Shown: positions 1 to 6,321, counted from the stretch's first letter. The stretch: DNA of 9,189 nt from Candidatus Onthomorpha intestinigallinarum (GCA_019114015.1 DXGG01000216.1:1-9189); one strand, 5' to 3'. Made by a program: numbers and translations. The notes: generated by a model from the sequence alone, not told the origin.

Positions 1-1
1 A

Positions 2-157
2 AAACTGGGCGCTGTCGCTTCCGCCAACTACATTTACCTCAACCCCCTCTCTACATGCATTTTTTCTGCCATCTTTTTGGGAGAGCAATTCACTGCGGTC
101 ATGATAGCCGGCGGACTGGCCATTGTAGCCGGCCTGTACCAAGCTGTACGCCGCTAA
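2..157 (+). CDS. EamA/DMT-family membrane transporter, C-terminal fragment
   Basis: The frame is open from the left edge to a TAA at 155-157 and gives 51 residues. Two hydrophobic stretches are visible: one from SANYIYLNPLSTCIFSAIF and one from TAVMIAGGLAIVAGLY. Between them sits LGEQF, and the end is the basic tail QAVRR. The order Y-x-x-P-[LV]-hydrophobic-LGE-hydrophobic-GG-x-x-I-x-x-G is the usual ending of EamA (drug/metabolite transporter) proteins, so these should be the last two inner-membrane helices. The substrate cannot be told. It is the only convincing plus-strand gene and has a more GC-rich composition than the cargo genes that face it, which suggests chromosomal flank rather than mobile DNA. 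The start lies outside the window. Confidence 0.75.
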   Translation, partial: KLGAVASANYIYLNPLSTCIFSAIFLGEQFTAVMIAGGLAIVAGLYQAVRR

Positions 158-504
158 AACAACGAGAATGAACGGCGCACTGAAAAATGCACACATCCTC
201 GACAGACAACAAAGATCCGAATACAATTCATAAATAAGCCCCACCAAGGCTCTTGGTGGCCAAACGCCATATGACCGGCGCCCCCGCAACGTCTTTCCGA
301 ACATACATAAAATCCGCTCCGAACAAATTAAAATGAGATTCGCAATGTATGTTTCAAGGTTTTTTTGTAATCTTGGAATATCTTTTTTAGTGCCTTATAC
401 AAAGGACTTTGGGAGAATTACCCAATTTTGAGGTAATGACTTGGCAACTATGCAATCTGCTGCGTTCTACCTTGAATTGCTTTCAAGTAACTCGTTTCTG
501 TGTA
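158..504. other. Gene-free stretch, probable host/element junction
   Basis: No reading frame here looks like a protein. The first half is moderately GC-rich like the transporter gene; from about 300 onward it becomes AT-rich like the cargo operon. A 9-bp inverted repeat AACATACAT (300-308) / ATGTATGTT (345-353) and small stems TTGGG/CCCAA and CTTGAA (471-476)/TTCAAG (482-487) are present. I see no tRNA and no obvious integrase core site. A convergent gene pair flanking a composition change is what an element end would look like, but the exact att site cannot be placed without the other end of the element. Confidence 0.4.
241..259 (+). terminator. Stem-loop downstream of the transporter gene, possible terminator
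   Basis: CCACCAAG (241-248) and CTTGGTGG (252-259) form a perfect 8-bp stem around the 3-base loop GCT, 84 bases after the transporter stop. There is no T-run after it, so it is a weak terminator candidate. It could equally stabilise the mRNA 3' end. Confidence 0.3.
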
Positions 505-567
505 CAAAAATAACAGAATAGTCCGATGCACACAAGGTACATCAAAGAAAAAGTTCGACTATTTGTT
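505..567 (-). terminator. Possible terminator overlapping the end of the helicase gene
   Basis: On the minus strand AACAAATAGTC (567-557) can pair with GACTATTCTGTT (523-512), giving about 11 base pairs with one bulged base. The tail ATTTTTG (511-505) follows. The stem covers the TAG stop of the helicase gene (559-561). The loop is long, about 33 bases, which lowers confidence, but the stem plus T-tract is in the right place to end the cargo operon. Confidence 0.4.
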
Positions 568-3174
568 TAGTTTGTTTAATCGCATTACAATCGAAGTTTG
601 ACTTCTACCCATTTTGTTTGCAATATATTTGACACTCTTACCTTCATTGTGCAGTTTCAATAAAAATTGGTCTGCACTTCTTGTCCATCTTTTATTGGCG
701 TTAGGGTGCTTTACATAGCTTTCTTCTGACACCTTTTCGGGGTGCAAGAATTCATCCACAAATACAGACGGGAAACGCTTATCGTATAATACAAGCGTTT
801 TTACCTTAGCCCTTGTTATTGCAACATAGAATAATCTTCTTTCTTCTCCGTATGGGAATTGGTCGCTCTTAGTGAGCACATAGTTAAGCACAGGGTCGTC
901 ACTCACCTGTGATGGGAAACCGTATGTATCTTTATTGCATTGTAAGAGTATTACATAATCCGCTTCAAGACCTTTTGACTTATGTACGGTTAAAAACTCT
1001 ATTTTTCGTCCTCCTATCACATAGTAGAATCTATTACCCTCTTTAATTGATTGGTACATAAAAGAGAGGTAGTAATCATCAAAAGAGTAACGCCCCAATA
1101 GGAATATTGATTTATCCGATGGAATAGAAGCCACAAGTTGCCCTATCGTATTGCAGTAATCTCGTCTATCATAAGTATAGAATTCCAACTCGGTTCTCAT
1201 TTCTGAGCTGAACGAATGGATACTCTTTTGTATTTGGGCTTTATTGCGTTGTATAAAGTTCGACGATAAAGAAACCAAAGGCTCTCCAAACCTGTATGTA
1301 GTTTCAATCTTGTTTATCTCCGTTGCTCCAAAATATTCGGGGAATTGATTGAATAGAGCCATATCACTTCCCGAAAAACGATAAATAGACTGCCAATCAT
1401 CACCCACACAATACAACTTTGCAGGAGGATTACCCTCTCGCAATACTTTCAAGAAGTTGTAACGGTCAACAGAAATATCTTGAAACTCATCCACTATGAT
1501 ATAATCATATTCAACAGGGTTTGAAGTACGACATATCTCAGTGGCTTGAAGAATAGCATCGGTAAAATCAATTTGGTTACTATCGCTTAACGCATTTATG
1601 TAGCGTTCATATACAGGTTGAAATATATTCTTGATGATAAACACACTTCGTTCATCATCTGCATTTTTGGCTTGTTTCAAAACCTCTTTAACTGATTTAC
1701 AACTTGATTTTACCAATGTAACGAAAGTAACAACAAGTCGTATAAACGCCTTTTCCTGCTTGCTGCCTTTGGGTAGTACTAAATCGTATAACTCCTCATC
1801 GGTCTTTTCTTGAATTGGTACACCTGCTTCAGCTAATAGTTTACGGAGTTTATCCCTAATATCAGAATAATGGAAATCTGCACTTGATGTCACTAAAAGT
1901 TGTGTACCAAATTTCTCGTGAGCCGCTTTTTTCCAAGTTATACCATCATTGTATTTCTGATTGGCTTCTTCGTAGGTTATACCCTTGTCTTTTGCGAACC
2001 AAGCAGGAACAAGCCCGTGTTCATCAACTCCGAAATGTTCAAGATAGATGCGTTTGGTTACTCCTCCTTGCTTAAAATATATTGAGAAGTCGGGACGATA
2101 TTGTGAGTGCATCTCATCTGCTAATTGATGTTCGTATGGTTCTTCATATCTGAATTTCACTCCCAGCGAGGACAAAGCAAAACATATTTTTTGTTCTTGT
2201 TCACTTCTCACATATATGGCTCTGCCGTCCATATCGGGGAACATCGCCTTTAGCTGCACATTCTTTTGCTCTGATAATTGCTCTCGTCTTTCATTCTTGC
2301 GTTGTTCCCAATCGGCTTCATTCGTTTGGTAATCAATAAAGTATTCCACTATACTTTTCTTGAAAGACGATTTATCTAATAATTTGTGATATATATCAAC
2401 AAACAATGAATCTGTATTGTCGCAAATCGATGGTTTTGTGCCTGTTGTTTTGCCGATAATATCAATGGCTAACTTATGGAATGTGTAACCTTTCAATCCA
2501 TTGGTCGCCATTCTTTCGGTTAGTTCGGCTGCTGCTTTGTTCGTGTAACTGATTAGTAATATTTTATGAGGTGCAATGCCTTTTACTTCCGTCAAGTATT
2601 TGACTTTTCCCACAATAGAAGAGGTCTTTCCGCTACCTGCACTACTAACGACCAAGCAATTATCTTCCTCTGAAACGATTGAACGTCTTTGTTGCATGTC
2701 TAATGGATATTTTAGACAATGGTCGAAAAAATCTTTATGAGTGTCAAGCAAAAATGTAATAACGCCCTCATTATGCTGTTTTACAAGTTTATTGATGGCT
2801 CCAAAATCATTGATGAATTTGGAAATGTTTTCAGATGGAGTGATTTTAAAGGCTTCAAGTTTCTTCAAAAGAGAATATGCCTCTTGAAAATGTGATTTGT
2901 AATGATTTATAAAATCTTGTTCTTGCGTTGCAGAGATTATCTTGCCATAAAAGCCATTGTTCAAGTCGGTAGGAATATCTATAAACTCTTTCTCATTGAG
3001 AGTAGATAATCTATCTTTTGCTTGCTCATAGTTTGATTTCTCGCTATATGAAGATATCTGACTGAACTTTTCTGAAAGTGCATTGACTTGTTTTTTTAGG
3101 CGTATTCGTACCATTGCCATCACGATAACCGAAATCGCAATTATACAAATCATCATAATAAACAATGGCTGCAT
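559..3174 (-). CDS. Membrane-anchored helicase IV (HelD)-like UvrD/Rep helicase with inserted nuclease-like domain
   Basis: 871 residues from ATG at 3174. Residues 4-22 form one hydrophobic helix followed by RIRLKK, predicting a membrane anchor with the enzyme in the cytoplasm. The SF1 helicase motifs are complete: Walker A SSAGSGKTS (177-185), motif Ia SYTNKAAAELTERM (209-222), motif II IIVDEFQDIS (559-568), motif III VGDDWQSIYRFSG (590-602), motif IV TTYRFGEP (625-632), motif V TVHKSKG (729-735) and motif VI RRLFYVAITRAK (779-790). GDDWQSIYRFSG, TTYRF and the C-terminal spacing match Escherichia coli helicase IV closely. E. coli HelD (about 680 residues) lacks the extra block at about 320-445. 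That block has E325/E327, YRPDF (D362), YLEHFG (E379) and K415/K416, the order expected of a PD-(D/E)XK nuclease. The tail (828-871: W830, then IANKMGRSQTSIVMRLNKL) looks like a homeodomain-type helix-turn-helix. It is the last gene of the operon, 14 bases after the preceding stop. It should unwind, and perhaps cut, DNA at the membrane. The helicase call is firm; the nuclease call is moderate. Confidence 0.9.
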   Translation of the reverse strand: MQPLFIMMICIIAISVIVMAMVRIRLKKQVNALSEKFSQISSYSEKSNYEQAKDRLSTLNEKEFIDIPTDLNNGFYGKIISATQEQDFINHYKSHFQEAYSLLKKLEAFKITPSENISKFINDFGAINKLVKQHNEGVITFLLDTHKDFFDHCLKYPLDMQQRRSIVSEEDNCLVVSSAGSGKTSSIVGKVKYLTEVKGIAPHKILLISYTNKAAAELTERMATNGLKGYTFHKLAIDIIGKTTGTKPSICDNTDSLFVDIYHKLLDKSSFKKSIVEYFIDYQTNEADWEQRKNERREQLSEQKNVQLKAMFPDMDGRAIYVRSEQEQKICFALSSLGVKFRYEEPYEHQLADEMHSQYRPDFSIYFKQGGVTKRIYLEHFGVDEHGLVPAWFAKDKGITYEEANQKYNDGITWKKAAHEKFGTQLLVTSSADFHYSDIRDKLRKLLAEAGVPIQEKTDEELYDLVLPKGSKQEKAFIRLVVTFVTLVKSSCKSVKEVLKQAKNADDERSVFIIKNIFQPVYERYINALSDSNQIDFTDAILQATEICRTSNPVEYDYIIVDEFQDISVDRYNFLKVLREGNPPAKLYCVGDDWQSIYRFSGSDMALFNQFPEYFGATEINKIETTYRFGEPLVSLSSNFIQRNKAQIQKSIHSFSSEMRTELEFYTYDRRDYCNTIGQLVASIPSDKSIFLLGRYSFDDYYLSFMYQSIKEGNRFYYVIGGRKIEFLTVHKSKGLEADYVILLQCNKDTYGFPSQVSDDPVLNYVLTKSDQFPYGEERRLFYVAITRAKVKTLVLYDKRFPSVFVDEFLHPEKVSEESYVKHPNANKRWTRSADQFLLKLHNEGKSVKYIANKMGRSQTSIVMRLNKLNK

Positions 3175-3188
3175 ATTAGAAGTAATAT

Positions 3189-3848
3189 TTATCTGAATCT
3201 TTCAATCCATCTATAATCATCCCCTTTGGTACTCCACTGAAATTTCCACATATCGCCTGTGTTATCGTTTATAAGATAGTATTGATACATACTTGTTAGT
3301 GGCTGAATAGAGAATACACACCTTTCGTTATTTTCTACTAATTCGTTTTTATTGATAGGAATACAAAATAGGTTGTCTAAATCTTGTGTACTATATTGAA
3401 CTTGCCATAGTCGCCCATTATATGAGTCTAACAATATAAATGTCCACATATTTTGAGTAGCAAACATCTGGAATCTATTAGTCCAATTTGAAGATTTTTC
3501 AGGATATGCAAGAGAAAACATATTGATAGGTGCAGCAAACATATAGTCTTCCCCCTTGACACTAAACTGAACTTGCCAATTCTTACCTGTATATGTATCA
3601 AGCATTATGAAAGTCCACATATTCTGTGTCTCATAAAGGCGAAATCTACCTTCTCTATCTCCTAAAATTTCTCTTGCACTACAAATTTCCCAAGACTGAC
3701 CATCATCTTGAATTTGTTGAACTTCACCTGTCATCGTATTTAAACGAAGTTGATTATGGTAGTTCTGAGTCTTATATACCTTATATATTTGAGCATACGA
3801 TGTAGCAGCGATAACCATAAAAACAAGTAATGCAATAAGCTTTCTCAT
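3189..3848 (-). CDS. Exported protein of four tandem Trp/Gln-rich repeats, unknown function
   Basis: A frame of 221 codons opens at a TTG (3854), but I take the ATG at 3848 (219 residues) because it aligns exactly with the start of the upstream gene's signal peptide. Residues 1-19 are a Sec signal peptide (MRKLI, hydrophobic core, TSYA) with likely cleavage before Gln20. The mature part is about four copies of a unit of roughly 50 residues (about 21-56, 68-109, 125-166, 176-219). The pattern is RFxxxxTQNMWTFIxLD, then TGxxWQVQxS, then GxDxxFxxPIN; units 2 and 3 are near identical in their cores and units 1 and 4 have diverged. Such repeats suggest a beta-rich propeller-like or solenoid fold for binding rather than catalysis. 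It probably lies in the periplasm or at the surface, with no lipobox Cys. It is the middle gene, 25 bases after one stop and 14 before the helicase start. I do not recognise a named family. Confidence 0.8.
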   Translation of the reverse strand: MRKLIALLVFMVIAATSYAQIYKVYKTQNYHNQLRLNTMTGEVQQIQDDGQSWEICSAREILGDREGRFRLYETQNMWTFIMLDTYTGKNWQVQFSVKGEDYMFAAPINMFSLAYPEKSSNWTNRFQMFATQNMWTFILLDSYNGRLWQVQYSTQDLDNLFCIPINKNELVENNERCVFSIQPLTSMYQYYLINDNTGDMWKFQWSTKGDDYRWIERFR

Positions 3849-3873
3849 AATCAATAGTTCCGTTTATTGAAAA

Positions 3874-4452
3874 TTAAATATCCTCTAAATCCTTTTGGAT
3901 TTTTGTTTCTACATTTTGAGTATCACGATAACGAATTACGACCATACCCTCATAGACACCAGAAGTCTTTTCTATTGATAAGTCTATATCTCCACCTGTT
4001 ACTTCCCATGCACTGCCCCACACAACTGTCCCTTGATGGACTTCTGCCATTAAAGCGGTATTAGAATCTGAGTGAGCGGGATTCTTTTCTTTTGAAATAG
4101 TTGGGTTACCATATTTGCGAGTATATAAATCCTTATAATAATCGTAAGTATTAACAAGTGTATTCCATTCACCACTTGGGTCAAATAATACGGCTACAGC
4201 AAACACACTTTTACCATCATCAGTGGCTGTTACGCCTATAGTAGCATTACGACCAGTAAAATCTCCCATAAACAAAGCAAGATTGTTTTCACTGCCAATA
4301 GATGTAAATCCTTTGCTTTTTAACTTTTGACAGAATTCAGTCATACTTCCCTCAATGGGAATTCCTTTAAACGTAAGATGTTCCGAACTGCTTTGAGCAT
4401 ACGATGTCAAAGTAATTACCGTAAATACGAACGATACAATAAGTTTTCTCAT
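3874..4452 (-). CDS. Small exported protein of unknown function, first gene of the cargo operon
   Basis: 192 residues from ATG at 4452. Residues 1-19 are a Sec signal peptide with likely cleavage after TSYA, before Gln20. It matches 14 of 20 positions of the next gene's signal peptide. The mature protein starts with a polar linker, then HLTFKGIPIEG, followed by an alternating alpha/beta-looking sequence (FCQKLKSKGFTSIG, ATIGVTAT, VFAVAVLFDPSGEW, YKDLYTRKYGNPT, IDLSIE, MVVIRYRD). There are no cysteines in the mature part and no recognisable catalytic motif. From memory, small exported Bacteroides proteins with a similar F-x-G-[IV]-P-I-x-G opening are common, without an assigned function. It should be periplasmic. 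It leads the operon, preceded by a long gene-free leader with strong RNA structure, and the next start is 25 bases beyond its stop. Confidence 0.8.
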   Translation of the reverse strand: MRKLIVSFVFTVITLTSYAQSSSEHLTFKGIPIEGSMTEFCQKLKSKGFTSIGSENNLALFMGDFTGRNATIGVTATDDGKSVFAVAVLFDPSGEWNTLVNTYDYYKDLYTRKYGNPTISKEKNPAHSDSNTALMAEVHQGTVVWGSAWEVTGGDIDLSIEKTSGVYEGMVVIRYRDTQNVETKIQKDLEDI

Positions 4453-4507
4453 AATCTGTTATATTATTTAAATCGTTTATTACTAACATAATCCAACCAA
4501 CGAAGAA

Positions 4508-4528
4508 AGCGTGGCACTGCAATGCTAC
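4508..4528 (-). repeat. Diverged partial copy of the leader hairpin arm
   Basis: On the minus strand this reads GTAGCATTGCAGTGCCACGCT. The arm of the large hairpin at 4613-4592 reads GTAGCATAGTGGTTCTCACGCT. Both share GTAGCAT, AGTG and CACGCT in the same order with small gaps. The inner 18 bases (4511-4528) are also an imperfect dyad, 14 of 18 positions symmetric. It lies 56-76 bases upstream of the first cargo gene, a sensible place for an operator or an alternative RNA pairing partner. Confidence 0.4.
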
Positions 4529-4544
4529 GTCTTAGTTCGGAGGT

Positions 4545-4642
4545 CCTGAGAAAACCCTGTGTACAGATGTAGTAATAGCAGCCCACGCTATAGCGTGAGA
4601 ACCACTATGCTACCCTTGTACACAATTCAGAAATTTCTCAGG
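4545..4642 (-). ncRNA. 98-base nested hairpin in the cargo operon leader, candidate structured RNA
   Basis: Three nested levels of complementarity are visible. The outer arms are CCTGAGAAA (4545-4553) and TTTCTCAGG (4634-4642), a perfect 9 bp. Inside them are GTGTACA (4559-4565) and TGTACAC (4617-4623), a perfect 7 bp. Inside these, GTAG/CTAC continues into an imperfect stem, with the perfect 14-base palindrome CACGCTATAGCGTG (4584-4597) at the tip. There is no T-tract, so it is not an ordinary terminator, and a dedicated terminator already sits at 4726-4763. It lies upstream of the first cargo start (4452). On the minus strand it would be part of the 5' leader if the promoter at 4716-4723 is real. 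It could be a cis-acting regulatory RNA, a free small RNA, or a protein-binding DNA site. The strand is inferred from the operon. Confidence 0.5.
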
Positions 4643-4715
4643 TTTCCGTTCTACAAGATAAGCATACCGCTTCTTCTTTTTCGTATGTCTTGGAAAGAGT
4701 TACCTCAATCCAATA

Positions 4716-4723
4716 CAAAAGTA
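4716..4723 (-). promoter_or_regulatory. Candidate Bacteroidetes -7 box for the cargo operon
   Basis: Read on the minus strand this is TACTTTTG, an exact fit to the Bacteroidetes -7 consensus TAnnTTTG. It lies just past the mobilization-module terminator and about 260 bases before the first cargo ATG. I find no convincing -33 TTTG upstream, so the call is tentative. If used, transcription would start near 4709 and carry the hairpin region as a leader. Confidence 0.35.
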
Positions 4724-4725
4724 TG

Positions 4726-4763
4726 AAAAATCCGTGATATTCCTTAAATCATCACGGATTTTT
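4726..4763 (-). terminator. Rho-independent terminator of the mobilization module
   Basis: AAAAATCCGTGAT (4726-4738) and ATCACGGATTTTT (4751-4763) are perfect 13-bp complements around a 12-base loop. On the minus strand the stem ATCCGTGAT/ATCACGGAT is followed by TTTTT. It begins six bases past the relaxase stop codon. The plus strand also ends in a T-run, so it may work in both directions. It cleanly separates the mobilization genes from the cargo operon. Confidence 0.85.
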
Positions 4764-4768
4764 TTGAT

Positions 4769-6076
4769 TTACAGTTTCATACTCCTATTCTGTCTTGGTT
4801 TCGGTATTCCGATAGCTTCTCTAAACTCATTCATTTTCTTTCTGAACCAGTTCACGTGAGAAACCCCGTCTATCTTGAAATCGAATTTACCGTTTTCATC
4901 CTGTTTGATGGAGCAGACGGAATGTCGGGTATCAAAACTTCGGTTAAACTCGGAAGAATAGAGTTCACCTTTTATCCCGACCTCCTTGAACTCGCACAGT
5001 CTTCTGATTATTCCGTCATTGAAACCCAAACGTTCACGTAGGAAGTTTACCACAGGTACAAGCTTCTCCACATACAGAAAGTAGCGTCTGACAAAATCCG
5101 CAAACTCCGACAGCTTGCGGTGCTGTTGCTCGTAAGCGTTTCTTATTTCCTGTATCTGCTTGGCTTGTTGCCGTTCCCGTTGTCGGGCTTCGTTTTCAAG
5201 TTCAAGGATGCGGTCTTGCAAGTCCTCGTTCCTGCGTTCCAACGATTTCATCTTTCCACTTCCGAAAAGAGAACCCACACTGCTCGCAAGGGCGGTTGCA
5301 GTATCGGTGGCTGCGCATTTGAGTTTGTCAGTACGGATTTCCGCTTTTACCTGTTTCAGTTCCTCCTGCGCCTCGGCTTTCTTCTCCTGTAACAGTCTGG
5401 TTTCGGTTTCAAGGGTTTCATTCTTCTTTTTCAAGTCCCTATAATACTGCATGGTGGTGGTGTGCCGTGCTTCCGAACCCCGTACCCCACGCTGCAATCC
5501 GTATTTCGCCATCACCCTTGCGTAATTGTCGTGGTAGGCGACCAAGACCTGGCGGTTGAACAGGTCGTCGGCACACAAACGGACGGAATTTGTTTTCTTG
5601 CGGTACTTGCGCTTGCCATCAGCCTGTTCTTTCTTGGCTTTGCGCCTTTCACCCGTCACGATGGGAACAACGGCTGCGTGGATGTGCGGAGTCTTCTCGT
5701 CCATGTGCAGATGTGCGGCAACCACATTGTCTTTGCCGAATGTGGCTTGCAGCCATTGGATGCTGTCGTTGCACCATTCATCGAGTTCTCCTTTTTCCTG
5801 TATGTTCATCATGTCCTCGTGCGTACCCGACAAGACTACCCGAACGACACGGACTTGGTCGTGTGTGATTTTCCGTCTGATGCCTGCCGTTTTCAGTCTG
5901 TGTGCTATCGCTTCATCCCTGCCGTGAATGCCATCGGGGTATTCGACAAGCACCCTGTTCAGGTGTGTCCTTGTCGGGTCTGCGTTTTTAGGTATTATCT
6001 TTCTCTCTATATGGTCGGACTGCGTGGTGTCCGATGTACCCTTTGCTTTCTTTATGTCCAATGAAAAATATCCCAT
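4769..6076 (-). CDS. MobV-family relaxase (plasmid recombination/mobilization protein)
   Basis: 435 residues from ATG at 6076. The product should nick one strand of the element at oriT and lead it into a recipient through another element's conjugation machinery. The N-terminal 200 residues are the Mob/Pre relaxase domain: DHIERK (His22, Arg25) is the first conserved motif, LNRVL (39-43) the second. AHLHMDEKTPHIH (121-133) is the metal-binding third motif, pattern HxDExTPHxH. A basic stretch (144-162) follows, then a charged coiled coil (about 212-320). The C-terminal domain ends in SMKL. Length and layout are normal for Bacteroidales MobV proteins. A terminator follows six bases after the stop. 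A 266-base hairpin-rich gap upstream probably carries its oriT. Codon use is GC-richer than that of the cargo genes beyond the terminator. Confidence 0.93.
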   Translation of the reverse strand: MGYFSLDIKKAKGTSDTTQSDHIERKIIPKNADPTRTHLNRVLVEYPDGIHGRDEAIAHRLKTAGIRRKITHDQVRVVRVVLSGTHEDMMNIQEKGELDEWCNDSIQWLQATFGKDNVVAAHLHMDEKTPHIHAAVVPIVTGERRKAKKEQADGKRKYRKKTNSVRLCADDLFNRQVLVAYHDNYARVMAKYGLQRGVRGSEARHTTTMQYYRDLKKKNETLETETRLLQEKKAEAQEELKQVKAEIRTDKLKCAATDTATALASSVGSLFGSGKMKSLERRNEDLQDRILELENEARQRERQQAKQIQEIRNAYEQQHRKLSEFADFVRRYFLYVEKLVPVVNFLRERLGFNDGIIRRLCEFKEVGIKGELYSSEFNRSFDTRHSVCSIKQDENGKFDFKIDGVSHVNWFRKKMNEFREAIGIPKPRQNRSMKL

Positions 6077-6120
6077 ATTATTCCTGTTTTTGCGGTTATC
6101 GTTATGTTTCTTCTCTCTGC

Positions 6121-6321
6121 CTGTGGCATCGGCTCACAGGGTTTATTATGCAAATGAACCCTTGCTGTACTCGGCATAATCCAAACGAGTTTGGCTTCTG
6201 CCCTCGTTTGCACAGGGTTACCAAAGGGATTTCCCTTTGGCTCGATAGGGTGTTTTTAGCGTTACGGAGTAATGCGTGAAGAAAACGCCCTATTGAGCTA
6301 TGGTATTTCTGTCTAAATACC
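6121..6321. other. Candidate oriT region, dense hairpins upstream of the relaxase gene
   Basis: The gap between primase and relaxase is crowded with inverted repeats: AGGGTT/AACCCT (6138-6143, 6157-6162), CAAACGAG/CTCGTTTG (6182-6189, 6203-6210), a competing CCAAA/TTTGG (6181-6185, 6190-6194), CCAAAGGGA/TCCCTTTGG (6221-6229, 6232-6240), the long hairpin 6240-6298, and GGTATTT/AAATACC (6302-6308, 6315-6321). MobV relaxases act on an oriT beside their own gene, and oriT sites have this kind of structure. The nick position cannot be read from the sequence alone. Confidence 0.55.
6240..6298. repeat. Long imperfect hairpin within the putative oriT
   Basis: GCTCGATAGGGTGTTTT (6240-6256) pairs with AAAACGCCCTATTGAGC (6282-6298): 17 positions, all paired, two as G-T wobbles. 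The interior carries a second stem GCGTTAC/GTAATGC (6259-6265, 6269-6275) around GGA. The strand-specific wobbles mean one strand folds better than the other, as expected where a relaxase reads single-stranded DNA. It is the best single candidate for the relaxase recognition hairpin. Confidence 0.5.

Noticed and set aside
499..507. CTGTGTACA shared between the left gap and the leader hairpin at 4557-4565
   Set aside because: A single 9-base match within 9 kb is expected by chance, and the flanking bases differ.
3849..3854. TTG start two codons upstream for the tandem-repeat exported protein
   Set aside because: The ATG at 3848 lines up exactly with the matching signal peptide of the upstream gene.
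4569..4613. tRNA-like look of the leader hairpin (GTAGCATAGTGGTT on the minus strand)
   Set aside because: There is no acceptor stem, no T-loop GTTCRA pattern and no CCA-adjacent end; the nested inverted repeat is a better description.
4545..4642. Invertible promoter flanked by inverted repeats, as in Bacteroides phase variation
   Set aside because: The arms are short, the enclosed segment is under 80 bases and itself palindromic, and neither a promoter inside nor an invertase gene is visible.
4453..4768. Retron RNA or CRISPR array
   Set aside because: There is no reverse transcriptase gene in the window and no regularly spaced direct repeats.
5462..6064. 200-codon plus-strand open frame opposite the relaxase gene
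   Set aside because: It is antisense to the conserved relaxase domain, and its Cys/Val-rich peptide is typical of a shadow frame.
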